Assembly: GCF_037039395.1 (NCBI RefSeq)
Contig: NZ_CP146242.1
Coordinates: forward strand, 186,001 to 250,000
Origin: Agrobacterium vitis
Lineage (GTDB): Bacteria > Pseudomonadota > Alphaproteobacteria > Rhizobiales > Rhizobiaceae
DNA length: 64,000 nucleotides
Direction: 5' to 3'
The notes beneath the pieces are model-generated. The model worked only from the letters and a program-made list of their open reading frames with translations. It was not told the DNA's origin and searched no databases. This document shows, in pieces, positions 39,767 through 48,587 of the stretch (its first letter is position 1; each line of letters begins with the position of its first letter). The translations under genes and the position numbers were made by a program.

Positions 39767-40795
39767 CTATGCGATGGCGTTTGTGTATACCGTCTGCCGA
39801 GTCATCACGGCCCATGCGATCCGCGCCATCTTGTTCGCCAGCGCCACGGTCGTCAGGCGCGGGGGCTTCGTTAACAACAATTTCCTGACCCACTCGATGA
39901 GCGGCCCGTGCATCTTATGCCTGACATGCCTGAGGACGGCTGTCGCGCCGACGATCAGCAGCGTTCGCAGATATCGGTTCCCGGCCTTCGTGATCCTGCC
40001 GAGGCGCTCTTTTCCTCCAGACGAATTCGATCGTGGCGTCAGCCCGAGCCATGCGGCAAATTCTCGCCCCGACCTGAAGACTGACGCATCAGGCACCGTC
40101 GCCGCCAGTGCTGTGGCAGTGATGACGCCGACGCCCGGGATCGTCGCAAGCCTGCGGCCTGCTTCGCTCGTTCGTTGCCATTCGCGTATCTTGGCTTCAA
40201 GTGTCCTGACCTCGGCGGTCAGGGAGTCGATTTGCCTGGCCAAGGATACGACAATGTCAGTCACGAGCGGCGGAACGTCCAGCTCTGTCGGCTCGTGTGC
40301 GAGCACCCGCTCGACGAGCTCTGCCGTTCTTTCGATCCCGACCGGCGCCACGATGCCGATCTCGGTGAGATGGCCTCGTAAGGCGTTCACCAGCATGGTC
40401 CTCTGCCGGATGAGGAGAGCACGCGACTTGTGCACCATCAGGATCGACTGCTGCGACGCGGTTTTGATTGGAACGAACCGCATGGTCGGCCGGGTCACAG
40501 CCTCGCAGATCGCCTCGGCATCCACCATGTCGTTCTTCCCCCGCTTCACGTACGGCTTCACATAAGCCGGCGCCATCAGCTTGACCTCATGGCCCATGCC
40601 TGTCAGTTCGCGAGCCCAGTGATGCGCGGAGCCGCACGCCTCCATGCCGATCAGACTCGGCTCCAGCTTGGCAAAGAATGCAAGAAGGTGTGTGCGCCGG
40701 AGTTTCTGAGCGATCACGACACGACTGCTGTCATCAATGCCGTGAACCTGGAAGACATTCTTTGCAAGGTCGATTCCGATTGTCAGCCTGGACAT
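39767..40795 (-). CDS. IS110 family transposase
   Basis: 342 residues. N-terminal RuvC-like DEDD domain (TIGIDLAKNVFQVHG, a Glu in GMEACGSAHHWARE, Asp residues in GKNDMVDAEAICEA) and C-terminal Transposase_20 domain (ATIPGVGVITATALAA ... LGLTPRSNSSGGK) with the catalytic Ser. A ribosome binding site GGAAAGG precedes the ATG. The reading frame is intact, so the element may still be active. Confidence 0.95.
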   Translation of the reverse strand: MSRLTIGIDLAKNVFQVHGIDDSSRVVIAQKLRRTHLLAFFAKLEPSLIGMEACGSAHHWARELTGMGHEVKLMAPAYVKPYVKRGKNDMVDAEAICEAVTRPTMRFVPIKTASQQSILMVHKSRALLIRQRTMLVNALRGHLTEIGIVAPVGIERTAELVERVLAHEPTELDVPPLVTDIVVSLARQIDSLTAEVRTLEAKIREWQRTSEAGRRLATIPGVGVITATALAATVPDASVFRSGREFAAWLGLTPRSNSSGGKERLGRITKAGNRYLRTLLIVGATAVLRHVRHKMHGPLIEWVRKLLLTKPPRLTTVALANKMARIAWAVMTRQTVYTNAIA

Positions 40796-41054
40796 CCCGT
40801 TTCCTTTCCAACGTTTGATTGGTCCCTGCCGATATTCTCGGCGGTAGTGGTGGGGGTGTCCACATCATCAATATGGCCGTAGTGATGTGATGCTTCCCGG
40901 CCTCGCGCTGGCAATGGATAGAATCGTTCCAATCGACGTGAGCAGCCTGAATATGAAATAATACCTATTATTTAGGATTATTTTCATTAAAAGGCTTCAC
41001 TCAAGATTCCAGGCGTGAGACAATGTTCCCAGATTGAATTTCCGGGAACATTTG

Positions 41055-42296
41055 ATGAAGCTCACGTCGGCAATTGGTAAAGTTGTGAAAGCCGTCGGGC
41101 TTCGGCAAGAACAGAAGGCGTATTCCTTTTCTGATGCCGGAATTCATGCCATTGTTGGCATGGTTCCAACCGCTTCTGGTGTTTCCGTTACTGGATTCTC
41201 AGCGTTACATGTTCCCGCAGTGCTTCACGCGGTTCGGTTGATCTCCGAAACTATCGGTTCTCTTCCTTGCAAGCTTTATCAAGAAGCCGAAGAAAGTAAG
41301 GAAGCCGCGAAGGATCACAACGCCCATAAGATCACCCATAGCCGCGCAAACGAATGGACCAGTGCCGGGCAGCTTCGTGTCGACCTAACTGTTGACGCCC
41401 TGCTTCACGGTGCTGGTTATGCGAAGGTAGCACGCGCGTCTGATGGTCGCCCCCTCGAGCTTCACCGCCTTGACCCGTCGAATGTGCAGCAAAAGTGGGA
41501 GGACGACGGCGAACCCTTCTATCTGATTTCGTCCGAACGCGGACAGGTGCGGCTTTCCTATCGTGACGTTCTCTATATCCCTGCCTTCGGTGGCCTCTCG
41601 CCGGTCAAACTAGGCCGCGAGGCCATTGGCATCGCCTCGCTGCTTGAAAAACATGCAGCGCAATTGTTTGGCAGCGGAGCACGCCCGGCTGCGATGATCT
41701 ACAATGAAGGCAAGGCGCTCGTCGGCGAAGACAACGGCGCGAAGACCATCGGCAATATTTTCAAGTCGTGGCGCACCGCTTTCAGCGGCAGTAAGCAAAC
41801 AACCCCACTCATTTTAGACGCCGGTTGGAAATATCAGCAAATCGCTCTGACCAGCACCGACGCGCAGTTCATCGAAAACCGCCTGGAGCAGATCAACGAG
41901 ATCGCTCGCATTTTCGGTGTTCCACCTTCCATGCTCTACCAACTGGAAAGGGCGACCTGGAGCAACGCGGAACAGATGGCGGCAAGCTTTCTCCAGCTCT
42001 GCCTTCGGCCTTGGCTGGACAAATGGCAGGATGCCTATGCGACCGTGCTTCTCACCGACGAAGAGCGCGACGATCGTTATTTTGAATTCGTCATTGATGA
42101 TCTTCAGCGCGCCGATGCCGCAGGTCGCGCCGAAATCTTCGGCAAGCTGGTCGCTATGCGCGCGATGACCCCGAACGAGGTCCGCGCCGCAATGAATCTG
42201 CCGGCACTACCGGGCGGTGATGAACTTGCAAATCCCTACACCACGACAAACGCGAGCGGCCCTACAAATCGCCAGTCGCCGAAGGAAGCAGCATGA
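41055..42296 (+). CDS. Phage portal protein (HK97/GTA family)
   Basis: About 413 residues. HVPAVLHAVRLISETIGSLPCKLYQ, LHRLDPSNVQ, and ARIFGVPPSMLYQLERATWSNAEQM are diagnostic of HK97 portal proteins, which form the dodecameric DNA gate of the head. It closely resembles gene-transfer-agent portals. The ATG at 41055 is preferred to an upstream TTG (41034). Confidence 0.93.
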   Translation: MKLTSAIGKVVKAVGLRQEQKAYSFSDAGIHAIVGMVPTASGVSVTGFSALHVPAVLHAVRLISETIGSLPCKLYQEAEESKEAAKDHNAHKITHSRANEWTSAGQLRVDLTVDALLHGAGYAKVARASDGRPLELHRLDPSNVQQKWEDDGEPFYLISSERGQVRLSYRDVLYIPAFGGLSPVKLGREAIGIASLLEKHAAQLFGSGARPAAMIYNEGKALVGEDNGAKTIGNIFKSWRTAFSGSKQTTPLILDAGWKYQQIALTSTDAQFIENRLEQINEIARIFGVPPSMLYQLERATWSNAEQMAASFLQLCLRPWLDKWQDAYATVLLTDEERDDRYFEFVIDDLQRADAAGRAEIFGKLVAMRAMTPNEVRAAMNLPALPGGDELANPYTTTNASGPTNRQSPKEAA

Positions 42297-42610
42297 TTTC
42301 CCATACCGCCTATTTTGGTGACGGAGAGAAGACCTTCACCCTCACGTCACCAATGATTGACGAACTGCAACGCAAGACCGGCGTTGGCGTCGGCGCACTC
42401 TATGCCCGCTTCATGCGGCAAGATTTCCACTTTGCCGACATCGTTGAAATCATCCGCACCGGCCTAGTCGGTGGCGGGTCGTCGCCAGCGGAAGCGCAGG
42501 CTCTTGTCGATACCTATGCAAAGCCACGCCCTATCATGGAGGTGCTGCCTCTTGCATTCGACATTCTTGATGCTCGATGGAGCGGAAAGCCGGAAGAGGC
42601 TGGCGAATGA
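42293..42610 (+). CDS. GTA gp10-like protein
   Basis: 105 residues matching the small gene-transfer-agent gp10 family (YFGDGEKTFTLTSPMIDELQ ... VEIIRTGLVGGGSSPAEAQALV). Role in virion assembly is inferred, possibly a tail-assembly chaperone-type role. It overlaps portal and protease-capsid by four bases (ATGA) each. Position between portal and protease is unusual: in RcGTA gp10 is further downstream. Confidence 0.75.
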   Translation: MISHTAYFGDGEKTFTLTSPMIDELQRKTGVGVGALYARFMRQDFHFADIVEIIRTGLVGGGSSPAEAQALVDTYAKPRPIMEVLPLAFDILDARWSGKPEEAGE

Positions 42611-44058
42611 TCGAACCTCAAAGTCTCGAAATCAAGGCCGATGTCTCGATTGACGACACCGGCACCGTCACCGGCATCGCATGGCCTTTCGGATCGCCGG
42701 ATAGCGTCGGTGACGTTATCGAGAAAGGCACCATCTCATTCGCCAATTCAGTGCCAATGGTCATGGAACACGACCAGAAGAAGGTTGTCGGCGTTTGGGA
42801 AACCTACACCGAAACCGACAAGGGCCTGGAGGTGAAGGGCCATTTGTTTGTGGAAGGCATCGAACCCGCCCGCGATGCACACCGGCAATTGAAGGCCGGG
42901 AAGATCGGCGGCTTATCCATTGGCTTCCGTCACACCGGCTTTGAACCGCATGGCGTCGGTGGCCGCGTCTTCAAGTCCATCACCATCAACGAAATCAGCC
43001 TTTGCCGTCGCCCGGTCCATCCAGGCGCCCGCGTCACCGTCATCAAATCCCAGATTGAGGAAAATATGGAAAACGAAATCGAAAATGCAATGGAGGCTAA
43101 GGCCGATCCAGTTGTTACCCCGCAGGAACTGAAGGCCATCAAGGCCCGCATGGACAAGCTAGAGGCAAAGGCAAACCGCCCGCTTGCTTCAAATAATAAC
43201 CAGCCCAACGGCGAAAACGACAACGCGCGCAAGGTGTTTGGCGATTTCCTCCGCACCGGCTACCAAGACGCACCGGATATGGTGAAGAAGGCGCTCACCG
43301 TGTCGAGCGATGCGCCCGGCTACATTCTGGCCCCGGAAGAAACCAGCAGCGAATTCATTCGCAACCTCGTCGAGTTCTCACCGGTGCGCGGCATCGCTGA
43401 TGTTCGTTCGACCGGTTCGCACACCGTCATTCTACCAAAGCGCTTGACGGTCACGAACGCAAAGTGGAAGGGCGAAGCAGTTGCGTCTGAGGCATCCGAA
43501 CCGACGTTCGACCAGATGGAATTTTCCGTCAAGGAAATGACGACGCACGTCGATGTTGGCAATTGGCTCATTGAAGATGCCAGCCATGACGTCGAACAGG
43601 AAATCCGCCTCGCGCTGGCCGAAGACTTTGGCGCGAAGGAAGGCCTCGCATTCGTCAACGGCAGCGCCGCCCTTGAGCCGAAGGGCTTCATGGCCGAAGC
43701 CGGCATCACCAACAGCCTGAACGGCCATGCCACCAACCTGAACGCCGACGCGCTTATCAAGCTTATGTATTCGCTGCCGGGCGTTTACCGCAATCGCGGA
43801 ACGTGGGCCATGAACGGCACCACGCTCGCCGTCATCCGCACTCTGAAGGACGGCAACGGCAATTATCTGTGGCAACCGTCCTATCAGGCAGGCCAGCCCG
43901 AAACCATCCTTGGCCGTCCGGTGGTCGAACTTCTCGATATGCCCGATGTTGCCGCGAACGCCTTCCCGATCATCTTCGGCGACTTTAAGGCCGGTTATCG
44001 CATCTATGACCGCATCGAGCTTCAGGTTCGCCCGAATGCGCGGCGCCAGTGGATGTGA
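42607..44058 (+). CDS. HK97 prohead protease-major capsid fusion, C-terminally truncated
   Basis: 483 residues. Residues 1-150 are a prohead serine protease (VMEHDQKKVVGVWETY, IGGLSIGFRH), then a linker/scaffold (about 150-210), then an HK97 capsid (APEETSSEFIRNLVEFSPVRG, GWNLFDRIE-type end FGDFKAGYRIYDRIELQV). In the normal protein another ~50 residues follow. Here it ends RPNARRQWM because the frame has run into cas5e antisense. Fused protease-capsid genes occur, but no autocleavage site was inspected. Broken; probably non-functional as a capsid. Confidence 0.85.
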   Translation: MIEPQSLEIKADVSIDDTGTVTGIAWPFGSPDSVGDVIEKGTISFANSVPMVMEHDQKKVVGVWETYTETDKGLEVKGHLFVEGIEPARDAHRQLKAGKIGGLSIGFRHTGFEPHGVGGRVFKSITINEISLCRRPVHPGARVTVIKSQIEENMENEIENAMEAKADPVVTPQELKAIKARMDKLEAKANRPLASNNNQPNGENDNARKVFGDFLRTGYQDAPDMVKKALTVSSDAPGYILAPEETSSEFIRNLVEFSPVRGIADVRSTGSHTVILPKRLTVTNAKWKGEAVASEASEPTFDQMEFSVKEMTTHVDVGNWLIEDASHDVEQEIRLALAEDFGAKEGLAFVNGSAALEPKGFMAEAGITNSLNGHATNLNADALIKLMYSLPGVYRNRGTWAMNGTTLAVIRTLKDGNGNYLWQPSYQAGQPETILGRPVVELLDMPDVAANAFPIIFGDFKAGYRIYDRIELQVRPNARRQWM

Positions 44059-44528
44059 CAGCGGGCAGGACTTGCGCCCAAGGTAAAGGGTGAAATGCGG
44101 TGCCTCGAAAGCCTCCTTAAGGATTTCCAGTGTCATCTGGCCTTCGCTGAGGCCTGACAGACAATAGGCCCCTTGCCACAGGCCGTCGGCCCGGTAATGG
44201 CGCCGCGAAATCGAGGTTTCCAGATGCGCCGTCTTGCCGAGCGCCTCGGCACGGGTCGCCGCGCCGCGTGCCGCCTGATGCAGCGACTGAAAAGTGTGGA
44301 AATCTGTCAGCGGATGGCCGCGGTCGTACAGTGCAGCCGCTGTTACCAGTCCGCGCGCCAGTTGCGCCTGGCCTTCTCCATCCTCGCGTTCGATGCCAAG
44401 CGCGGCCGCCGCCAGGCCAATCAGCGCCGAGCGGGTCGGCAGATCTGAGGTGTCGCGTTCCGCATTACCGGCATTGCCGCCGAAGCTTGCAAGCGGCGCC
44501 CGAAGGCAGATGACCAGCCAGTCCTGCA
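44038..44528 (-). pseudogene. cas5e: cas5e, 3'-truncated by the prophage junction
   Basis: About 163 codons from MQDWLVICLRAPLASFGG, with RSALIGLAAAALG, LTDFHTFQ and YLGRKSCPLSHPLAPRI, all typical of Cas5e/CasD, the Cascade subunit that binds the crRNA 5' handle. The sequence then passes into phage capsid DNA read antisense, so the last 50-60 residues are lost. It starts 5 bases after the cas7e stop. Cas6e, cas1 and cas2, which usually follow, are not present. Confidence 0.9.
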
Positions 44529-44533
44529 TGACG

Positions 44534-45598
44534 TCACAACCCAGCCGAGGCAAAGGCTGCGACTTCGTCGAGCGTCGCCGCATCGTTGCGCCCGACCTCA
44601 AGGGTGATGTCCTCTGCCCAGGTCTGTCCGTAGGTCGCAGCAAAATCCCTGCGCTCTTTTTCCAGCGCACGAACGGCCTGAACAACGAATTCCGGGCCTG
44701 CCATTGGCCTCGTGAAGGCACCAAAGAGGTTGAGTGGCTGGCCGTCCCCTTTTTCCGCCAGGATGAACTTGGCGCGTGTGTGGTTGGCATAGGAATTGAT
44801 CTTGCCGCCTGGCACCGCCGTCGCCACCGCCTGCACCAGGGCAGCGAGCCCACGCGCCGCCAGCGCCTTGTCGCCAGCCAGATTGCGTACCAGAAGCGCG
44901 CGATCGACGCAGACATAGAGATAGTATACGCCGGAACCGAACCCTGCCTCGCCGACAAAACCGGCGCCAGCATCCTCCGATGGTTTCTTCAGATCATCGA
45001 CGGCGGTGTAGAAATCGTCTTCGATGGTGACGCGGTTGACGGTGATCGCATGAGCGACCTGCACGGCGGCGTCGCGGTTCAAATCGGCATTGTCAGCCAG
45101 CATACGGCCAAACATGGCAATATCGACAGCACCATCGGCAGAACGCAGAACCTGTTTGACCAGATCCTTTTTGTCCTTGGCGAGATCATCGCCAGAAAGC
45201 GCTTTCTCCGCAAGCGCAAAGGCCGCCGCCCGCTCATCGGGAGAAACGAAGGCTAGTTGCTTGGTGCGTGCTTTGTCGACATCCTTCTTGTCCTCGATTG
45301 CGCCGAACACCGGCACGATCTCCTTGGCAATGGCCACGGCGCGCGCATGGTCGGCGCCCAGGCTTTCGAGATGTGCAATAATCTCCTCGCCCATCCGCTG
45401 GGTGCGTTTGCCGGTATGACCGGTAAGGGCCGCCTCGAAAGCCGGGTGGATGCGGATCGCCCGCTTCAAGGCCTGGCTGGAGATGCGTTGACGCGGCACG
45501 CCGCCGATCATTGCCGATTTCGGTCGTCCCAGGTCGTCGCGGTTGGGGTTGGACACCGGATATTCGGTGAGGATGTGCAATTGCAGGAAACGGCTCAT
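44534..45598 (-). CDS. cas7e: Type I-E Cascade backbone protein Cas7e
   Basis: 354 residues from MSRFLQLHILTEYPVSNPNRDDLGRPKSA (part: MSRFLQLHILTEYPVSNPN), with GGVPRQRISSQALKRAIR, VDIAMFGRML and GGKINSYANHTRAKF, the Cas7/CasC family. Six copies coat the crRNA. The start overlaps the cse2 stop by four bases. Intact. Confidence 0.93.
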   Translation of the reverse strand: MSRFLQLHILTEYPVSNPNRDDLGRPKSAMIGGVPRQRISSQALKRAIRIHPAFEAALTGHTGKRTQRMGEEIIAHLESLGADHARAVAIAKEIVPVFGAIEDKKDVDKARTKQLAFVSPDERAAAFALAEKALSGDDLAKDKKDLVKQVLRSADGAVDIAMFGRMLADNADLNRDAAVQVAHAITVNRVTIEDDFYTAVDDLKKPSEDAGAGFVGEAGFGSGVYYLYVCVDRALLVRNLAGDKALAARGLAALVQAVATAVPGGKINSYANHTRAKFILAEKGDGQPLNLFGAFTRPMAGPEFVVQAVRALEKERRDFAATYGQTWAEDITLEVGRNDAATLDEVAAFASAGL

Positions 45599-46179
45599 GC
45601 CGGGGTCTCCTCGTTTTCTGAAATGGCGGCGGACGGTGCGTCGCGGCGTGTGCCGTAATAATCGAAGGTCCAGTCGATGCGGGTCTGATTGGAAAACCAA
45701 AGCATATCCCTGACCAGTCCGCGCACGTTAAAGGGAGCGTCCTTCACATGTGCCAGCGCCCGGCGCAGCGCCGTCATCTGCTCGGCGCCATCCGCACGGT
45801 CCATCGTGGCCATCAATCCTTGGAACCGGAGCGGCGACAAACGTGCCCGTTCGCCTTCCGACGCATTGCCCATCGCGCTTGCAAAGGATTTCGGCCCTGT
45901 CACGGTGCCAGGGCATTCACAGATGAGGGCCGCAGCCATGGCAATACGCTTCAGATGTGCATCGCTCAGCCGGCCCGGAGACACGCCCCTGTCACGCAGC
46001 AGCCTGAAAAGATCGTGGCAGGCTGGCAAAAGCAGCGCCTGGAACGGACTATCGGCCCGGCGCAGGGCAGCGCGCGCACCGGCATTGCCCCGCCGTTTCG
46101 TTTGGTCATCGGGATAAAGCGACCGCCACCAGGTCATGATAGCCTGCACCTCAAGACCCGGATCATGCGTATTGCTCAT
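45595..46179 (-). CDS. cse2: Type I-E Cascade small subunit Cse2
   Basis: 194 residues, a mostly helical Cse2/CasB protein: DQTKRRGNAGARAALRRA, LFRLLRDRGV and AFNVRG-like core APFNVRGLVRDMLWF are present. It binds displaced DNA in Cascade. It overlaps cas7e and cse1 by four bases each. Intact. Confidence 0.9.
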   Translation of the reverse strand: MSNTHDPGLEVQAIMTWWRSLYPDDQTKRRGNAGARAALRRADSPFQALLLPACHDLFRLLRDRGVSPGRLSDAHLKRIAMAAALICECPGTVTGPKSFASAMGNASEGERARLSPLRFQGLMATMDRADGAEQMTALRRALAHVKDAPFNVRGLVRDMLWFSNQTRIDWTFDYYGTRRDAPSAAISENEETPA

Positions 46180-47868
46180 GCGCCTGCCTCCTCGGTAACC
46201 CTGCGGGATTTTTTGAGTTTTTCCGCCGCAATCGGCTGCTCAATCCCAAGGGCTGCTGCAACCTTGCCCACCTCGCCAAGCGCCGTGCTCAGGCGTCGAT
46301 AAGCCTCGGTCACGCGCATCGCCACCTTGGTGTCGGCGGCCTCTGACAAAAGGACCGTGGCATGCAGGTCGAACAGATCGAGTGCCGTATGCCGGATCAG
46401 ACTGAGCCAGCGCCTGGCGCTGGCCTGGTCATCGGCCTGGCCAGATGGCGCATCGTCCGAAACCATGGCTTCGAGTGCCGCATGGAAGGCATCCTCGGTG
46501 CGTTCGAAAAAGGCGTCGGTCGCCTCTTCGAACGCGCCGCTGTCGGTTGAGGTCTTGGCACCGTCGCCAAACAGCGCAATTTTCAGATTGCCGCGCAGAA
46601 TGCTCGCCGCCGCATCACCAGCATCGGCAAACGTGATGGCGCGCCGGGCAAGCTCCTCGGCCTCTTCGGCATTCTGGGCCAGATGAAGCGGTTGCGCGGA
46701 GTGCAGGAAAGTGCCGGCCTCCATGTTGTTCATCGCCCAGACCGGCGGCCAGAAGCCGACAGGACGCAAATCCGTCGCGCCGCAACACGTCAGCACGGTT
46801 GGTCAGTAACGTGACGGGCTGTGCCGGAGACGAGGCATGCACCTTTTTCCGGGCGATCACGGCGCCCACCCAGTCCCGGTAACCGAAACGGCTGGATTTC
46901 GGCTTCACGGTATAGGGAAGCTCGGTTTCCTTCGCCTGACGGTATGGAGTCAACGGGTGACGCCACGCGCCATAGTTAACGCCCCAGGGTTTTTGCAGGA
47001 AACCGGTCACCAGCGGCCCAACCTCCCCCGTCAGCGGGCAGATGCCCTCGCCTCCAACCACCAGCCGGATACGGCGAGGCATGCCGAAGAACGCTTGTAA
47101 CGGATGGGTGCGGGGGTCTGTCTGGCTAATCTCGAGAGGCGGTTTGCCCTCAGATGTCAGGGTTGGGGCAAGCCAGGGCAGCGCCCTCGACAATTCTAAA
47201 TCCTCGAGATAGTCGGAACCCGAGACCGAATGCGGCAGGTTGGCCAGCAAGACCCGCCAGAGCGGCACAGCCGCGAAAGAACCCGACCGTTGCGGCCACA
47301 CGAGCGTTGTCATCGGCCCACCGCCGCGCAACGAGGTCCGGTTGCCGGCGCCGCCGGAGGGTGCGAACTGCTGAAGTGCATAAAGCGCGATTGCCGCCGC
47401 TTTCAGCCCCAGCGCCGGAAAGCGGCCGCGATGGGTCAAAAGATCGGCATTTTTCTTCTGGCCATTCACGCCGGGCGTATCGATGAACAACGCTTCCACG
47501 TCATTGACGTCACCGCTAATGAGGTCGAAATCCTGCAGGAAGGACGGTCCACTGCCCTTAGCACTCCCCACCAGATTGAAGGCAAAGGCGAGTGCGGCCA
47601 GCCGCTCGGAAAGAGCGACATCGCTTTTTCCGCGCCAGATCGCCACCCAGTCGCCGTGATCTTCCGGCTGATAGGCAAGCGTTAACACACCGACGGCAAA
47701 CTCGAAGGCGGCAATGTTGAGATCGCTGCGCGGCCAGTCGAAGGCAACCGGATAATCTCCCTCCTCCTGCCGCAACCCCTCAAACGACACCCAACGGCGC
47801 ACGCCAGACACAGTCACAACCGGAAAAAACGGCTCCGTGAGAAGATTAAACGCACCGTCAACAGACAT
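46176..47868 (-). pseudogene. cse1: cse1 (casA/cas8e), frameshifted
   Basis: The 5' frame encodes FNLLTEPFFPVVTVSGVRRW, ALYALQQFAPSGGAGNRTSLRGGGP and so on to LLTNRADVL at about 46790. Homologous sequence continues one frame over as CGATDLRPVGFWPPVWAMNN and the C-terminal four-helix bundle, ending at 46176. Two missing bases (or the equivalent) at about 46780-46790 explain it. Cse1 recognises the PAM and recruits Cas3. Repaired length would be about 560 residues, normal. May be a sequencing error; otherwise Cascade is disabled. Confidence 0.88.
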
Positions 47869-48012
47869 GAATGTACTCCCCCCGAAGTACGCAGTTCCGA
47901 TATAGTATTTAATAATTCTGATTGAATTTTTTTGAAATTATCCGCTTGAGTTGTGGCGCGTCAAGAAGGGTATTGCCCTGGACCGCAAAATTTTACAATT
48001 AAGCGTCGTAAA
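47869..48012 (-). promoter_or_regulatory. Upstream region of cse1
   Basis: 144 bases between the array's distal end and the cse1 start. It is AT-rich (47900-47945) and likely holds the Cascade operon promoter; no clean -10/-35 pair was identified. No gene. Confidence 0.4.
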
Positions 48013-48468
48013 CGATTTGGCCCCGCGTATGCGGGGAACACGGTTTCACAAGCTCCAGCGGCACCCATGCGCCCGGTTCATCCCCGCGTATGCGGGGAAC
48101 ACGTGTTCATCGTGATGTTCGTGTTCCTGCAGAACGGTTCATCCCCGCGTATGCGGGGAACACTAAGTCGCCGACCACAGCGGCGACCCCAGATCCGGTT
48201 CATCCCCGCGTATGCGGGGAACACGTAGCAACCCGCCCGCCGCCAGCGCCTCGTCACGGTTCATCCCCGCGTATGCGGGGAACACGTGACCCCAGTTGCC
48301 GGTGATGACGCGCCAACCGGTTCATCCCCGCGTATGCGGGGGACACTCGGGGCTGAAAGCCGCACTCACCTCCGTCGCCGGTTCATCCCCGCGTATGCGG
48401 GGAACACCGGCAAGCGATGCAAAATTCACCGACCACGAACGGTTCATCCCCGCGTATGCGGGGAACAC
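48013..48468 (-). CRISPR. Type I-E CRISPR array, 8 repeats and 7 spacers
   Basis: Eight 29-base repeats (starts 48013, 48074, 48135, 48196, 48257, 48318, 48379, 48440) with palindromic core CCCCGCGTATGCGGGG and 32-base spacers (48042-48073, 48103-48134, 48164-48195, 48225-48256, 48286-48317, 48347-48378, 48408-48439). The leftmost repeat is degenerate (CGATTTGG instead of CGGTTCAT) and is the distal end. The 48318 repeat has one A-to-G change. In E. coli-type arrays the transcribed repeat starts GWGTTCCCCGC, so this array is read on the minus strand, leader at right. Spacers look unrelated to each other and I saw no match in this window. Confidence 0.98.
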
Positions 48469-48587
48469 TCTTCCTGGAAGCCAATGAATTCTATTGACAA
48501 TTTCTCCGTCGGTTTGTCCACCAATTTTTAAAGCCCGGAATCTCTCTCGTGCCCGCACTCTTGCAAAGACTATTCAACAGGCACAGT
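48469..48587 (-). promoter_or_regulatory. CRISPR leader
   Basis: 119 bases between the first repeat and the cas3 stop. On the minus strand it contains TTGTCAATAGAATTCATTGG close to the repeat. Position, orientation and the degenerate distal repeat identify it as the leader. Its promoter and integration motifs could not be mapped. Confidence 0.65.

Larger units (their letters stand above)
39510..40871 (-). mobile_element. IS110-family insertion sequence, IS1111-like
   Basis: About 1362 bases with a DEDD transposase on the minus strand and perfect 13-base inverted terminal repeats, TGTGGACACCCCC at both ends (39511-39523 and complement at about 40854-40866). Terminal inverted repeats and the longer non-coding stretch downstream of the transposase suggest the IS1111 subgroup. 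No target duplication is evident. The exact right edge is uncertain by a few bases. Confidence 0.85.
38016..40961 (+). pseudogene. int: Tyrosine recombinase (phage integrase), interrupted by an IS110 element
   Basis: The first 498 codons (38016-39509) show an N-terminal arm/SAM-like region and the catalytic Arg (YSGMRVSEAGNLR) and HxxR (NHGWRHLF) motifs. The frame stops making sense just after GGSQEH, where an IS110-family element begins. After the element the same frame resumes at 40872 as YGRSDVMLPGLALAMDR and ends in TAA at 40959-40961; it supplies the catalytic Tyr (EH-YG). So the insertion lies exactly before the nucleophile. The intact enzyme would be about 527 residues. A later ATG (38028) could be the start. 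Inactive as it stands. Confidence 0.9.
37936..44040 (+). mobile_element. Prophage remnant at tRNA-Val
   Basis: A tRNA-adjacent integrase, portal, gp10-like and protease-capsid genes are on the plus strand with tight overlaps, but terminase, tail, lysis and attR sequences are missing. The left end is the tRNA-Val 3' end. The right end is a deletion junction inside the capsid gene, at about 44030-44040, where the sequence continues directly as the 3' part of cas5e in the other direction. Confidence 0.8.

Noticed and set aside
43432..44973. A 513-residue minus-strand frame across cas5e and the capsid region
   Set aside because: Only residues from about 150 to 310 match Cas5e; the rest is antisense to the capsid or cas7e. 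The real gene is the truncated cas5e.
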